NCBI RefSeq assembly: GCF_963666525.1
Contig: NZ_OY762905.1
Span: 620,001-684,000, forward strand
Source: an uncultured Cohaesibacter sp.
Lineage (GTDB): Bacteria; Pseudomonadota; Alphaproteobacteria; Rhizobiales; Cohaesibacteraceae
Direction of reading: 5' to 3'
DNA: 64,000 bases
Part shown: one piece after another, positions 8,483 to 17,074 of the stretch
Position numbering within the stretch: position 1 is the stretch's first letter
Layout of the letters: each line of letters begins with the position of its first letter
Program-made: the position numbers and the translations under genes
Notes under the pieces: generated by a model
Told to the model about the DNA's origin: nothing
The model's input: only the letters and a program-made list of their open reading frames with translations
The model's database searches: none

Positions 8483-9150
8483 CGCTCTACTCCCGCGCAA
8501 CCGCGCACAATCGGATTGTTTGGGAGCAACCATGCAACTGCACCATTTGACAACAGGTTAACCATGAAGTCGCAAGTTTTGCGATAAACAGAAAAGTACA
8601 AAACCATGCCGCGCGTTCTTGACGCAGCGAGTTTTGGCAAGAAAGAGAAAGTCTGAAAGTGATGCCACGAAGCGTCGACACACCCAACGGCAGCGGAAAT
8701 ATGGCAAGGAAAGTGGCTCCGACCAAACGTATCGATGTTTACCCGGCGCTGATAACACGATGGGGTGCACCCGGCACTCTCGCAAAGCAAGAGCATCAAA
8801 GAAGCACCCCATCTCCAGTCCCCCCCACGGGAACTCTTAAATCCTGATCCGGCCTTGAAGACCGGCTTCACACACGGCTTCTCCATAAGCCAGCCGGCGC
8901 GGCACAAATTTGCAAAACCCACTTTTCTGCAAATTCAGCTAGGATTATTAGCAAAAGAAGGTCAACCGCACTAGTACATTTAACAATGCAACTTTAACAT
9001 AGAATTTGTGCAAAGCGTCCCAAAAGGACAGAGACTGATGAAATTTCAGCCATTTGGGCAGATATTATGCGGATCCATGCCTGCTTAGAAAGCCGTGCAA
9101 AGATGGAGGGAAATGGAGATCGCTATCAGCAGACCAGACGCCGAAGAGCC
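8483..9150. other. Intergenic region without a supported gene; contains a 10-bp inverted repeat
   Basis: No reading frame here has convincing composition or a ribosome site. Frames reading out of the chemoreceptor start (for example to 8922 on the minus strand) are Cys- and Arg-rich and look non-coding. The notable element is a perfect 10-bp inverted repeat GATGGGGTGC / GCACCCCATC (8759-8768 and 8804-8813) around 35 bases. The right part (8930-9065) is AT-rich. Confidence 0.5.
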
Positions 9151-9783
9151 CTATCGGGACAGCGCATAGGTCTGCATGGCCTCCTCCATCAGCAATTTCT
9201 GCTGATACTCGATGACGGGCATCACGATCATGTCAACGATCTCGATGATCTTGGATTTATCCGGCTGCTGCCATGTCATGAAAAACTCGCTCCGCAACAG
9301 ATCAAACGGCAGATGCTTGAGCCGTGCGGGCAGAGGCTGAGAACTGATTTCTCCACGCTCCACGGCTCTGAAGAGGATCCGGTCGAGCACAGAGTTGCTG
9401 GCAAGGATGATTTTCTCCCTCAGATCAGCAGGCCGGACGGAGGTTTCCCGGTAATAGTCGACCAGCTGCGAGGCGAGAATCATCATCATGTGTCCGCGCA
9501 TGTTGCAAACTTGATCCAGCAGATTTATCAGATCATCCCTCAGCGATCCCTGATCCGGAACCGATGGCCTGTTTTGCTGGAAATAGTGCAGCAGTGCAGC
9601 TTCAAAAAGCTCAATCTTGTTGGACCAGCGCCGATACACAACAGATCGGCTGGTCTTGGCGCGCTTGACCACGCCCTCCACCGTATAATGCTGGAACCCG
9701 TGAACGACCACTTCCTCCCAGGCGGCGTCCAGAATGGCATGCTCGAGGGCTTCGCCTCGGCGCCTTGTCTTCTTCTCGCTCAC
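9151..9783 (-). CDS. TetR/AcrR family transcriptional regulator
   Basis: 210 residues. The N-terminal TetR helix-turn-helix is at about 12-58 (AILDAAWEEVVVHGF...VVKRAKTSRSVVYRRWSNK). The rest is a helical ligand/dimer domain with no recognised specificity. It starts with GTG at 9783 (reverse strand), supported by GGAGG 6 bases upstream; an overlapping ATG is out of frame. It stands alone, with the sugar-kinase operon upstream on the same strand. An inverted repeat ATTGTC-N6-GACAAT at 9873-9890, upstream of the start, is a candidate autoregulatory operator. Confidence 0.88.
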   Translation of the reverse strand: MSEKKTRRRGEALEHAILDAAWEEVVVHGFQHYTVEGVVKRAKTSRSVVYRRWSNKIELFEAALLHYFQQNRPSVPDQGSLRDDLINLLDQVCNMRGHMMMILASQLVDYYRETSVRPADLREKIILASNSVLDRILFRAVERGEISSQPLPARLKHLPFDLLRSEFFMTWQQPDKSKIIEIVDMIVMPVIEYQQKLLMEEAMQTYALSR

Positions 9784-9872
9784 ATCTTCCTCCGCTAACC
9801 AAACACAGCATTGTCACTTTGCGAATGCGACCACCTGTGGGGTAGATACGGTCTGGTTTCCTATATTACAAG

Positions 9873-9890
9873 ATTGTCAAACCCGACAAT
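9873..9890. promoter_or_regulatory. Candidate operator of the adjacent TetR regulator
   Basis: Perfect inverted repeat ATTGTC-aaaccc-GACAAT, 90 bases upstream of the TetR start. A further half-site CCGACAAT follows near 9911-9920. Size and symmetry suit TetR binding; the link to this regulator is inference from position. Confidence 0.45.
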
Positions 9891-10031
9891 TTGCGTTCAA
9901 AAGCACAAATGCCGACAATGTGATCTTAACCAGCGATTGCTGGTGCCGAAAACACAAAAAGCACGCCACCGCAGCGACATGCTTTTCATCATTGCGCGAT
10001 TGCTCTGGCTTTGAGGCCAAAGGCTATTGTC

Positions 10032-10973
10032 TCAAAGCTCCTGCGCCCATGGCGGATTGGCCCCCTTGCGCGATACGGTGACGGCAGCAACTTTGGCCGC
10101 AAAGGCCATGGCGTCGGCTATCTGACTGTCGGAAATGCCCTTGAGCGCCACCTTGTCGAGCAGGTCCATCTCGTAGAGCTTGGCCAGAATACCGGCATTG
10201 AAGGTATCCCCTGCTCCGACGGTATCGACCACGGCGACCCGCTCGGATGCCACGGATATTTCCCGCCCGTCGGCAAGATAGGCAGTTGCGCCGTCGGCTC
10301 CCTTGGTGATCAGAATGATCGATGGTCCAAGGGCTTTCATTTCTGCCACCTGCTCTGACATCCCGTCGAGGTCGGGGAAAAACCACGCCAGATCTTCATC
10401 CGAGAGCTTGACGATATCGCTGTGTGAAATCATCGAACGGATGCGGGCACGATAGACCTCGGCGTCTTCAATGAAACCTGGCCGCACATTTGGATCGATC
10501 ATGATGACATGCCCCTCCGCCTCGCGAAGAGCCAGCGCCTCATAGGTGCGTGCGCAGGGTTCGACGGCCAGACTGATGCCACCGAAGAAAAGCGCATCAA
10601 TGGACCCGGGTACCGCCCCCACATCCTCGATCGAAAACATGCGGCCTGCAGAATTCTCGTCATAGAAATGATAGGTGGCGTGACCGTCGACCAGCTTGAC
10701 GAAGGCCAGCGTCGTCGGCCGTTTGCTCAGCTTGCAAAGACTTGCCCCGACGCCGCTTTCATCGAGCGTACTGGTGATCTGCTCACCGAACAGATCAGAC
10801 GACAGCCCTGTCAGGAATTCGGTAGGCACCGACAGCCGCCCCAGCGCGATGGCCGTGTTGAACACCGCCCCGCCGGAACAGGGCTGATAGGCCAACGCGC
10901 CTCCCTCGCCCACGACAGGTATCATGTCGATCAGGGCTTCCCCGCAGCAAATGATCCTCGCCTCTTTGCTCAC
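10032..10973 (-). CDS. PfkB-family sugar kinase (fructokinase-like)
   Basis: 313-residue ribokinase/PfkB kinase. Visible motifs are the N-terminal sugar-binding region with CSGGAVFNTAIALGRL (about 32-47), DPNVRPG (160-166) and the ATP/catalytic signature DTVGAGDTFNAG (250-261) with catalytic Asp256. It phosphorylates a furanose sugar, most likely fructose to fructose-6-phosphate. It lies 35 bases downstream of the LacI regulator on the same strand. The divergent gene across the regulator encodes a D-lyxose/D-mannose isomerase whose product could be fructose or xylulose, which supports a fructokinase or xylulokinase-like role. Exact substrate inferred. Confidence 0.88.
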   Translation of the reverse strand: MSKEARIICCGEALIDMIPVVGEGGALAYQPCSGGAVFNTAIALGRLSVPTEFLTGLSSDLFGEQITSTLDESGVGASLCKLSKRPTTLAFVKLVDGHATYHFYDENSAGRMFSIEDVGAVPGSIDALFFGGISLAVEPCARTYEALALREAEGHVIMIDPNVRPGFIEDAEVYRARIRSMISHSDIVKLSDEDLAWFFPDLDGMSEQVAEMKALGPSIILITKGADGATAYLADGREISVASERVAVVDTVGAGDTFNAGILAKLYEMDLLDKVALKGISDSQIADAMAFAAKVAAVTVSRKGANPPWAQEL

Positions 10974-11008
10974 GATCCAACTCCTCCTTAGTCAGCAGTT
11001 TTGTCTTA

Positions 11009-12043
11009 TTATGCGTGATCCTGCCACCCCACGTCATGGAAGCTGATTTGCGGTTCCTGAATGATCTGTGACACTCCGGTCGCGCTTCCATCAAGGATGG
11101 ATAGCAGGGTCTGCCCCATCAGAACCCCGGCATTTTCGACATTTTCATACATCCGGTCGAGATCAGGTGAGATCTGCTCCAGAATGGCGTTGTTCGTCTT
11201 GACCACTGCCTGATAATGCACCTTGCGCCTCAGACCGACACTGCGCAAGCCGGCATTCAGCGCCAGATAGCTCGCTTCGCCCGGAAAGATGAAGCCATGC
11301 CGGTCCGTATCCTTGCGATCAGACAGCAGGTCCACGGCCCACGAGCGGATGGCCTCCAGATTGGAATCAAGCGTCACCACATCCGGGATGACATAATCAA
11401 GCCCCCCTTCGCGCACAGCCCGCATGAAGCCGTAGCGCAGATGCTGGTGAAAGGTGAAGCCTTCGGGCGGCAGGACGATGGACAGCCGGTTGCAGCCGAT
11501 CGCAGCGAGCCGGTTAGCCGCCTGATAGGCAAAGGCCTCGTTGTCGAAATCGACATAATTGTGCTGCTGGGAAAAATCCGTCCTGCCATGACTGATGAAG
11601 GGAAAGTTGTTTTCCATCAGAAAGCGGATGCGCTCATCGAAGTTGCGGGTCCGCGTCAACACCAGCCCGTCCGCCAGACCGTTCCGCACCACATGCTTGA
11701 TCGGCGCCATTTCGTCGCCGTTGGCAAACATCGGCGTCACAATGAGATGATAGCCCGTACCGGCCAGCGACCGGGTCAGGCCCTCGATCATGCTGTTGCC
11801 AAAACCAAAAAGCTCGTCATGGGGGCTCAGTATCAGGCCGATCACCCGTGTCTTGCCGGTTCTGAGGCGCTGGGCGGCCCGGTCCGGCACATAGCCGATT
11901 TCTTCAGCGACCTTTGCCACCTGCAGCCGTGTGGCTTCGGCGATCTTGGGGTCTCCCTTGAGCGCACGGGATACGGTGGTCACCGCCAGTCCCATGATTT
12001 GCGCAATGGTTTTCTGTGTTGGCTTGCTAGACCCTTGCTGCAT
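11009..12043 (-). CDS. LacI-family transcriptional regulator
   Basis: 344 residues. The N-terminal LacI helix-turn-helix is at about 9-55 (TIAQIMGLAVTTVSRALKG, hinge GYVPDRAAQRLRTGKT), followed by a periplasmic-binding-protein-like effector domain. The start at 12043 has AGGGA 6 bases upstream; a longer frame to 12064 has no ribosome site. It is first in a two-gene operon with the PfkB kinase and divergent from D-lyxose isomerase. It probably represses both arms from the operator at 12171-12184 and responds to a sugar or sugar phosphate of this pathway (inference). Confidence 0.92.
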   Translation of the reverse strand: MQQGSSKPTQKTIAQIMGLAVTTVSRALKGDPKIAEATRLQVAKVAEEIGYVPDRAAQRLRTGKTRVIGLILSPHDELFGFGNSMIEGLTRSLAGTGYHLIVTPMFANGDEMAPIKHVVRNGLADGLVLTRTRNFDERIRFLMENNFPFISHGRTDFSQQHNYVDFDNEAFAYQAANRLAAIGCNRLSIVLPPEGFTFHQHLRYGFMRAVREGGLDYVIPDVVTLDSNLEAIRSWAVDLLSDRKDTDRHGFIFPGEASYLALNAGLRSVGLRRKVHYQAVVKTNNAILEQISPDLDRMYENVENAGVLMGQTLLSILDGSATGVSQIIQEPQISFHDVGWQDHA

Positions 12044-12170
12044 GAGATCCCTTTGACAACGCATGGAAACGGGACGACCGAAAATTAATACGTAACTTTC
12101 CAGTCAGGCGGGAATCCTAGTTCATTATTCCGCCGATTACAAACAGTTAGACGCTTATCCCACCTATCTA

Positions 12171-12184
12171 TTGTAACGATACAA
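12171..12184. promoter_or_regulatory. Candidate LacI-family operator
   Basis: TTGTAACGATACAA, a near-perfect palindrome (13 of 14 positions symmetric apart from one base pair) with the central CG typical of LacI-family sites. It lies in the 235-bp divergent region between the LacI gene and the D-lyxose isomerase gene. Confidence 0.6.
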
Positions 12185-12278
12185 AGTTGGCGCCGATTCA
12201 ACTATACTACGGCCAATTCTGCAATGATCAACCGACCATCCTTGTTTCCGAAATCCTTGAGTTCAGAGAGCTGAGTCC

Positions 12279-12959
12279 ATGAAACGTTCCCACGTCAATG
12301 AAATTCTGAAAGAAAGCGACGCCTTCATCCGTTCATTTGGTTATATACTCCCCCCCTTCGCCTATCTCTCGCCGGAGGAAATGCAGGCCACCGACCACAG
12401 CCTCTTCGTGGAACGGGCAATGGGTTGGGACATCACCGACTACGGCCAGGAAAAATTCGATGAGCTGGGACTGTTTCTCTTCACGGTCCGCAACGGCATA
12501 GCCGCTGACCTGAAGAAGGGCACCGGCATGCTCTATGCCGAAAAGATCATGATCAGTCGCGACATGCAGATTTCACCAATGCACCGCCACTATATCAAGG
12601 CGGAAGACATCATCAACCGCGGTGGCGGCAAGCTGGTACTGGAGCTCTGGGCCCCCGATGAAGAAGGCAAGATCGACCGGCAAAGCGATGTCACGGTCCC
12701 CATCGACGGCCGCTTGCGCACCTTCTCGGCCGGAAGCCGGGTTCGTCTGGATCCGGGCGAAAGCATCACCCTTATGCCCGGTGTCTGGCATTCCTTCTGG
12801 GGCGAGGAAGGCGACGTTCTCATCGGTGAGGTTTCCACCGTCAATGATGACCGTACCGACAACTGGTTCGAGCTCGACATCGGCCGCTTCTCCAATATCG
12901 AGGAAGACGAAGCGCCCGCCCATCTGCTGGTTTCCGACTATGACACCTATCTGAGCTGA
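12279..12959 (+). CDS. D-lyxose ketol-isomerase (cupin sugar isomerase)
   Basis: 226-residue single-cupin enzyme of the D-lyxose isomerase family, which interconverts D-lyxose/D-xylulose and D-mannose/D-fructose with a divalent metal. Metal ligands are visible as MHRHYIKAED (His102, His104, Glu109) and GVWHSFWGE (His171). Length matches the family. It is divergent from a LacI regulator and PfkB kinase, which together make an isomerase-kinase pair able to feed mannose or lyxose into central metabolism. The family assignment is strong; the physiological sugar is uncertain. No sugar transporter is adjacent. Confidence 0.9.
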   Translation: MKRSHVNEILKESDAFIRSFGYILPPFAYLSPEEMQATDHSLFVERAMGWDITDYGQEKFDELGLFLFTVRNGIAADLKKGTGMLYAEKIMISRDMQISPMHRHYIKAEDIINRGGGKLVLELWAPDEEGKIDRQSDVTVPIDGRLRTFSAGSRVRLDPGESITLMPGVWHSFWGEEGDVLIGEVSTVNDDRTDNWFELDIGRFSNIEEDEAPAHLLVSDYDTYLS

Positions 12960-12993
12960 GCCATCTGTCATTCTGTAACAGCCAGGCAATGAA

Positions 12994-13026
12994 AACGCCC
13001 GCAGATCGATCTGATCTGCGGGCGTT
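12994..13026. terminator. Bidirectional rho-independent terminator
   Basis: 12-bp stem CGCCCGCAGATC (12996-13007), loop GATCT, GATCTGCGGGCG (13013-13024), flanked by AAAA and TTT. It serves both convergent neighbours, the lyxose isomerase and the nucleotidase. Confidence 0.9.
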
Positions 13027-13070
13027 TCCTGTTCATACCTGTGCGTCGCAATGCGCGTACGACACAGACC

Positions 13071-15050
13071 TTAGAGCGTAATGCGGTAGACCCCGAAGCC
13101 ATCCTTGCTGGTCTCGCCGGTCGACTCGATCTTCACCGCCTTGACCTCGGCCACAAAGGCAGCAGCCTTCGGCCCGGTCTCGAACAGCACCGTCGTGTCA
13201 GCAAGCGGCGCCAGCGACCAGTTTGAATCGGCGGTCGGATTGACGGTTCCCTTCTCGACGATGTACCGCACGATCACATCGCGGTTGGTGTCAGGTGCCG
13301 TCAGGATGATGGTGGAACCATCACAGCCCGGGAAATTGCCCCCACCACCAGCGCGATAGTTGTTGGTCGCAACGACAAACTCGGCAGCAAGATCAATCGG
13401 CTTGCCGTCATACATCAGATCAACAATGCGGTTGGCGTCCGGGTTGAGCACCTTCTTGCCGTCGGACGAATATTTCGAAGGCTGCGAAACATCGATCTTG
13501 TAGGTCACTCCATCGATCACATCGAAGTTGTAGGAAGGGAAGTCCGGATTGAGCAAGGTCTTGTCCTTCGAACCGGCCTCGATCTGATTGAACATCCCTG
13601 CAGAGCGCTCGAGCCAGTCCTTGATCTGCTGACCGGTGACCTTCACCGCGCGGGCCGTGTTGGGATAGAGATAGAGGTCGGCGACATTCTTGATGGCAAC
13701 CGGCCCGGCAGGCACATCGGTATAGTAGTCCGGACCACCGCGGCCACCACATTTGAACGGTGCAGCAGCAGAGAGCAGCGGCAGGTTTTCATATTCCGAC
13801 CCGGTCAGCATCTGCTTGGTGTACCAGAGCTGGGCGTTGGAAACGATCTGCACGGATGGATCGTCGGCCACCAGTGCAAAGTAGGAATAGAGCGCCGAGG
13901 CTGCCTGACCCACCGGGCGGCGGATATAATCAAGGGTCGCTTCGTGGGTTTTCTGCACCGGAGCCAGAACCGAGGCCACACTCTCGACCAGAGGAACATA
14001 TTTGCGGTTCTCGCGCTTGTAGATCGGCCGTGCTTCGCAAACATGTGACGCAATGGCCCATTTGCCGTTGTCGTTCTTCTCGAGCAGAAGGTCGATCAGC
14101 CCCATGTGCGAGCCCCAGAAACCGGCCATCACCGCAGGCTTGCCCATCAGGGTTCCCTTGTCATTGTCAACGCCCTTGATATCGGCATAGTCGCCAGGGA
14201 AGACACGATGATGGTGCCCGGTGAAGACAACGTCGATATCCTTGACACCGGCGAGATAGAGCGATGCGTTTTCCATGCCCTCAGAATAGCCGCCACCGGC
14301 GATGCCCGAGTGACAAAGGGCGATGATCAGGTCAGCCCCTTCTTCCTTCATCTGCGGTACATAGGCTTCCGCCGTCTTGATGATATCGCGGGTCATCACC
14401 TTGCCATGCAGGTTGGCCATGTCCCAGGTCATGATCTGCGGTGGCACGAAGCCGATGAAGCCGAGTTTGATGGCATGGTCCTTGCCCTCCCCGTCCTTGA
14501 TCATCCGGTCGAGAATGGCATAGGGCTTGATCAGTGTCTTGTCCTTGGTCGGGTCTGCCCCGAGCGTATCCCCCATCGCCAGATTGGCGCAGACAAACGG
14601 GAAATTGGCCCCCGCAAGTGACTTGTTGAGGAAGTCGAGGCCATAGTTGAATTCATGGTTGCCAAGGGTCGCCATATCGTAGCCAAGAGTGTTCATCGCC
14701 GCCATCATCGGATGGATCTGATCGCCCTCGAAACCGCGTTCATAGGCCACATAGTCCCCCATCGGGTTGCCCTGAATGAGGTCGCCGTTATCCAGCAGCA
14801 TGGAGTTGGAAGCCTCGGCGCGAATGTCATTGATCAGCGCAGCGGTACGCGCCAGACCGGCCGAATCCGTCGGCTTGTCGCCATAATAGTCATAGGGGAA
14901 AATCGCGACATGGATGTCGGTCGTCTCCATGAGGCGCAAATGCGCCTGCCCTGCCTTTGCAAAAGCCGAAAACGGATGCAGGGCGATCAGGGCACTGGCC
15001 CCGGCAACGCCTGCCAGAAAATGACGGCGGGAAAGAGAGAGTGTAGACAT
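13071..15050 (-). CDS. cpdB: 2',3'-cyclic-nucleotide 2'-phosphodiesterase/3'-nucleotidase (CpdB-like), Tat-exported
   Basis: 659-residue periplasmic nucleotidase that hydrolyses 2',3'-cyclic nucleotides and 3'-nucleotides to salvage nucleosides and phosphate. A twin-arginine signal SRRHFLAG is at about 7-15, and the hydrophobic stretch ends with FAKA. The metallophosphatase domain shows [27 protein letters not shown] and [13 protein letters not shown], all metal-binding motifs. The C-terminal 5'-nucleotidase domain contains [17 protein letters not shown]. Start at 15050 with AAGGAG 10 bases upstream; a longer open frame reaches 15368 but lacks a signal peptide. Length fits E. coli CpdB (647). 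Confidence 0.92.
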   Translation of the reverse strand: MSTLSLSRRHFLAGVAGASALIALHPFSAFAKAGQAHLRLMETTDIHVAIFPYDYYGDKPTDSAGLARTAALINDIRAEASNSMLLDNGDLIQGNPMGDYVAYERGFEGDQIHPMMAAMNTLGYDMATLGNHEFNYGLDFLNKSLAGANFPFVCANLAMGDTLGADPTKDKTLIKPYAILDRMIKDGEGKDHAIKLGFIGFVPPQIMTWDMANLHGKVMTRDIIKTAEAYVPQMKEEGADLIIALCHSGIAGGGYSEGMENASLYLAGVKDIDVVFTGHHHRVFPGDYADIKGVDNDKGTLMGKPAVMAGFWGSHMGLIDLLLEKNDNGKWAIASHVCEARPIYKRENRKYVPLVESVASVLAPVQKTHEATLDYIRRPVGQAASALYSYFALVADDPSVQIVSNAQLWYTKQMLTGSEYENLPLLSAAAPFKCGGRGGPDYYTDVPAGPVAIKNVADLYLYPNTARAVKVTGQQIKDWLERSAGMFNQIEAGSKDKTLLNPDFPSYNFDVIDGVTYKIDVSQPSKYSSDGKKVLNPDANRIVDLMYDGKPIDLAAEFVVATNNYRAGGGGNFPGCDGSTIILTAPDTNRDVIVRYIVEKGTVNPTADSNWSLAPLADTTVLFETGPKAAAFVAEVKAVKIESTGETSKDGFGVYRITL

Positions 15051-15376
15051 AATCAAGCGCTCCTTGGATTTGAATAAAGGCTTTGAACAAAACACTTCGA
15101 ACGGGACACTTCGAACGAGACACAGACAAATCGGTCGCCAGACCAACTGACGGGCCACGGAAGACATTGCCTTCGGGACAACCTTCGCAGTGGCTCCCGC
15201 TCCAATACTGAAAACAGGTTGTAGAGTGTATGTGCTTATAGTGTGACGCATACAGCCCTTTGCGCCAATCAAGCAGAAAGTCACAGATAAAAGGTCGATG
15301 AGCACGCCGATCGGCCGTCCGTTCGGCAGAACATCCCGCCTTGTTCGCAGACAGGCAACAGGAAGCACGGATTTCG
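15051..15376. other. Intergenic region with a 14-bp tandem repeat upstream of cpdB
   Basis: No gene supported. It holds the cpdB promoter region. The clearest element is ACACTTCGAACGGG followed directly by ACACTTCGAACGAG (15092-15119), then ACAC, with a degenerate copy CTTTGAACAA just before. Confidence 0.5.
15092..15119. repeat. Two tandem 14-bp repeats, possible regulator site
   Basis: Two copies of ACACTTCGAACGRG head to tail, 40-70 bases before the cpdB start. Each contains the palindrome TTCGAA. Tandem direct repeats near 11 bp spacing would suggest a Pho box, but the 14-bp period does not fit that well; the bound factor is unknown. Confidence 0.5.
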
Positions 15377-15961
15377 TTATCGGTTGAGGGGCGCACCGTT
15401 CAGAAACAGGTCGAGCGCCTGATCGACATGAAGGCGAATCTCGTCGGGCGACATGCCCTCACCGCCCCCCATCAACAGGAAGGTCCGCTTGGACAGCAGC
15501 AGGGCGTTGTAGAACTGAGCAAGCCCCTCTGCCCTGCCTTTCGGCACATGCGGCCGCAAATAGGCTATCAGCCTGCCGGACCAGTGGGGCTGCGCCTGAG
15601 TGCGAAAGATGTCCCCAAGTTCACTGCTGTTATGGCTCTCTGCAATCATCAGCCGGAACAGCGCCAGATTCCGCGGCTGCATATGGCGAGTTAGAAATGC
15701 GAGGCCATAGCGATGCAGTTCCTCTGCTGCAGCGGCCTCGCCAAAGAAAAACTCCATCTCATCTTCATCGAAATGGCCGATAAGCGCAGAAAACAGGGCC
15801 ACCTTGGAGGGGAAGTATCGATAGACCGTCTGTTTGGTCACGCCCGCCTCATCCGCCACGGCATCCATCGTCGTGCCCATATAACCAAGGCCCAGAAACA
15901 GCTGTTCTGCAGCCTCCAGAATGGTTGTCTTCTTCAGTCGATATTTCTCGGCAGCTTTCAT
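15377..15961 (-). CDS. TetR/AcrR family transcriptional regulator
   Basis: 194 residues with a canonical TetR helix-turn-helix ([20 protein letters not shown] at about 31-50) and a C-terminal domain of the TetR_C type found in AcrR-like repressors. It is transcribed divergently from a DMT-family exporter gene starting at 16041; the 79-bp gap contains the symmetric site ATACT-gaca-AGTAT. This is the classic layout of a repressor controlling its efflux pump. Effector unknown. Confidence 0.9.
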   Translation of the reverse strand: MKAAEKYRLKKTTILEAAEQLFLGLGYMGTTMDAVADEAGVTKQTVYRYFPSKVALFSALIGHFDEDEMEFFFGEAAAAEELHRYGLAFLTRHMQPRNLALFRLMIAESHNSSELGDIFRTQAQPHWSGRLIAYLRPHVPKGRAEGLAQFYNALLLSKRTFLLMGGGEGMSPDEIRLHVDQALDLFLNGAPLNR

Positions 15962-15987
15962 GGCGTCAACAATAGTCCTTGCAAATC

Positions 15988-16001
15988 ATACTGACAAGTA
16001 T
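15988..16001. promoter_or_regulatory. Candidate TetR operator between regulator and exporter
   Basis: ATACTGACAAGTAT: 5-bp perfect arms around GACA, within the 79-bp divergent region. A related ACAAGTCA half-site follows at about 16023-16030. Confidence 0.5.
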
Positions 16002-16040
16002 TATGTTCAAAAACTTGAAATTACAAGTCAGGAATTTGCA

Positions 16041-16919
16041 ATGACATCTCACGAAAAAGGTCTCACCTATCTTCTGGTGGCGGCGGCGCTGATGAGCCTT
16101 GATGCGGTGTTCATCCGCCTCTCGGGCCTACATGGGTTCGCCCCATCGTTCCTGTTCGGCGTCTTCTCCCTCATATCAATGACGGCACTGACCCAAGTCC
16201 GGGAAGGCAATGTGCTGAGGGTCGCCAGGGCTGGTGGCTTCATGCTGCTGGTCTCGGGTGCCATCATGGGCGTCAGTGGCACGGCCTTCACGCTGGCAGT
16301 GCAAAAGACAACAGTCGCCAACGTCCTGCTCATCATGAGCATCACGCCTATTTTCTCGGCCATCTTCAGCTGGATTTTCCTCAAGGAAAACATCAAGAAG
16401 CACACCGGCCTTGCCATCCTGTTGTCGATCATTGGCATCTACATCATCGTTCAGGGTTCCCTTGCCACCGGCGGGCTCGAAGGCGACCTTATCGCCCTTG
16501 TCTGCGCGCTGGCTGTATCGATGAACTTCATCGTCTGGCGCAAGTTCAAACAGCTGAACCGGTCGCTGGTCGTCGGGGCCGGCGGCTTCTTCATCGCGCT
16601 ATTTGCCACGCCGTTCATCGCCGTCGCGGATTTCGACATCAAAGGGGTGCTCGTGATGATGGTCATGGGGCTGTTCACCGCACCGGTGGGCCGCATGTTC
16701 AATGCCATGGCAACCCGGATCATCTCCGCGCCTGAGGTCAGTCTCATCTCGCAGATCAAGATCGTCATTGCCCCGCTGATCATCTGGGCCATCTTCGGCG
16801 AGGTGCCGGGAACTGCAACCTTCATCGGCGGCAGCCTCATTCTGCTCGCGGCGTTGGGCCAACCGCTTTACAGCCTCTATCTCATGAAGCGGGCACCAGT
16901 GCCCGCTGTCGCCGAATAG
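16041..16919 (+). CDS. EamA/DMT-superfamily transporter
   Basis: 292 residues with ten predicted transmembrane helices in two EamA repeats (about 5-135 and 145-285), the usual drug/metabolite exporter architecture. In the first repeat VNVLLIMSITPIFSAIFSWIFL-like residues (KTTVANVLLIMSITPIFSAI) match the conserved end of the repeat. Start at 16041 has AGGAA 8 bases upstream; the frame is open upstream through the TetR start and is unlikely to be translated there. Regulated by the divergent TetR gene (inference). Substrate unknown. Confidence 0.87.
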   Translation: MTSHEKGLTYLLVAAALMSLDAVFIRLSGLHGFAPSFLFGVFSLISMTALTQVREGNVLRVARAGGFMLLVSGAIMGVSGTAFTLAVQKTTVANVLLIMSITPIFSAIFSWIFLKENIKKHTGLAILLSIIGIYIIVQGSLATGGLEGDLIALVCALAVSMNFIVWRKFKQLNRSLVVGAGGFFIALFATPFIAVADFDIKGVLVMMVMGLFTAPVGRMFNAMATRIISAPEVSLISQIKIVIAPLIIWAIFGEVPGTATFIGGSLILLAALGQPLYSLYLMKRAPVPAVAE

Positions 16920-16975
16920 TATCCGGCCTTATTTTCCCGTGATCCGGCGCCAGCAAGAACCAAGTTCGAGACCAA

Positions 16976-17014
16976 GAAAAAGCGCAGCAGCCACACGGCT
17001 TGCTGCGCTTTTTC
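16976..17014. terminator. Bidirectional rho-independent terminator
   Basis: Long hairpin AAAAAGCGCAGCAgcc...ggcttGCTGCGCTTTTTC with A and T tracts on the two sides. It separates the convergent DMT exporter and GH94 phosphorylase genes. Confidence 0.88.
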
Positions 17015-17074
17015 TTGAAGGGCTCAGGATTGCGGAGCAAGGGACACCCCGAACCTGTGGCCGTTGGCCTTGGC

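Noticed and set aside
8470-8922. A 150-codon minus-strand frame upstream of the chemoreceptor
   Set aside because: Cys-rich with no ribosome site; it merely overlaps the chemoreceptor start.
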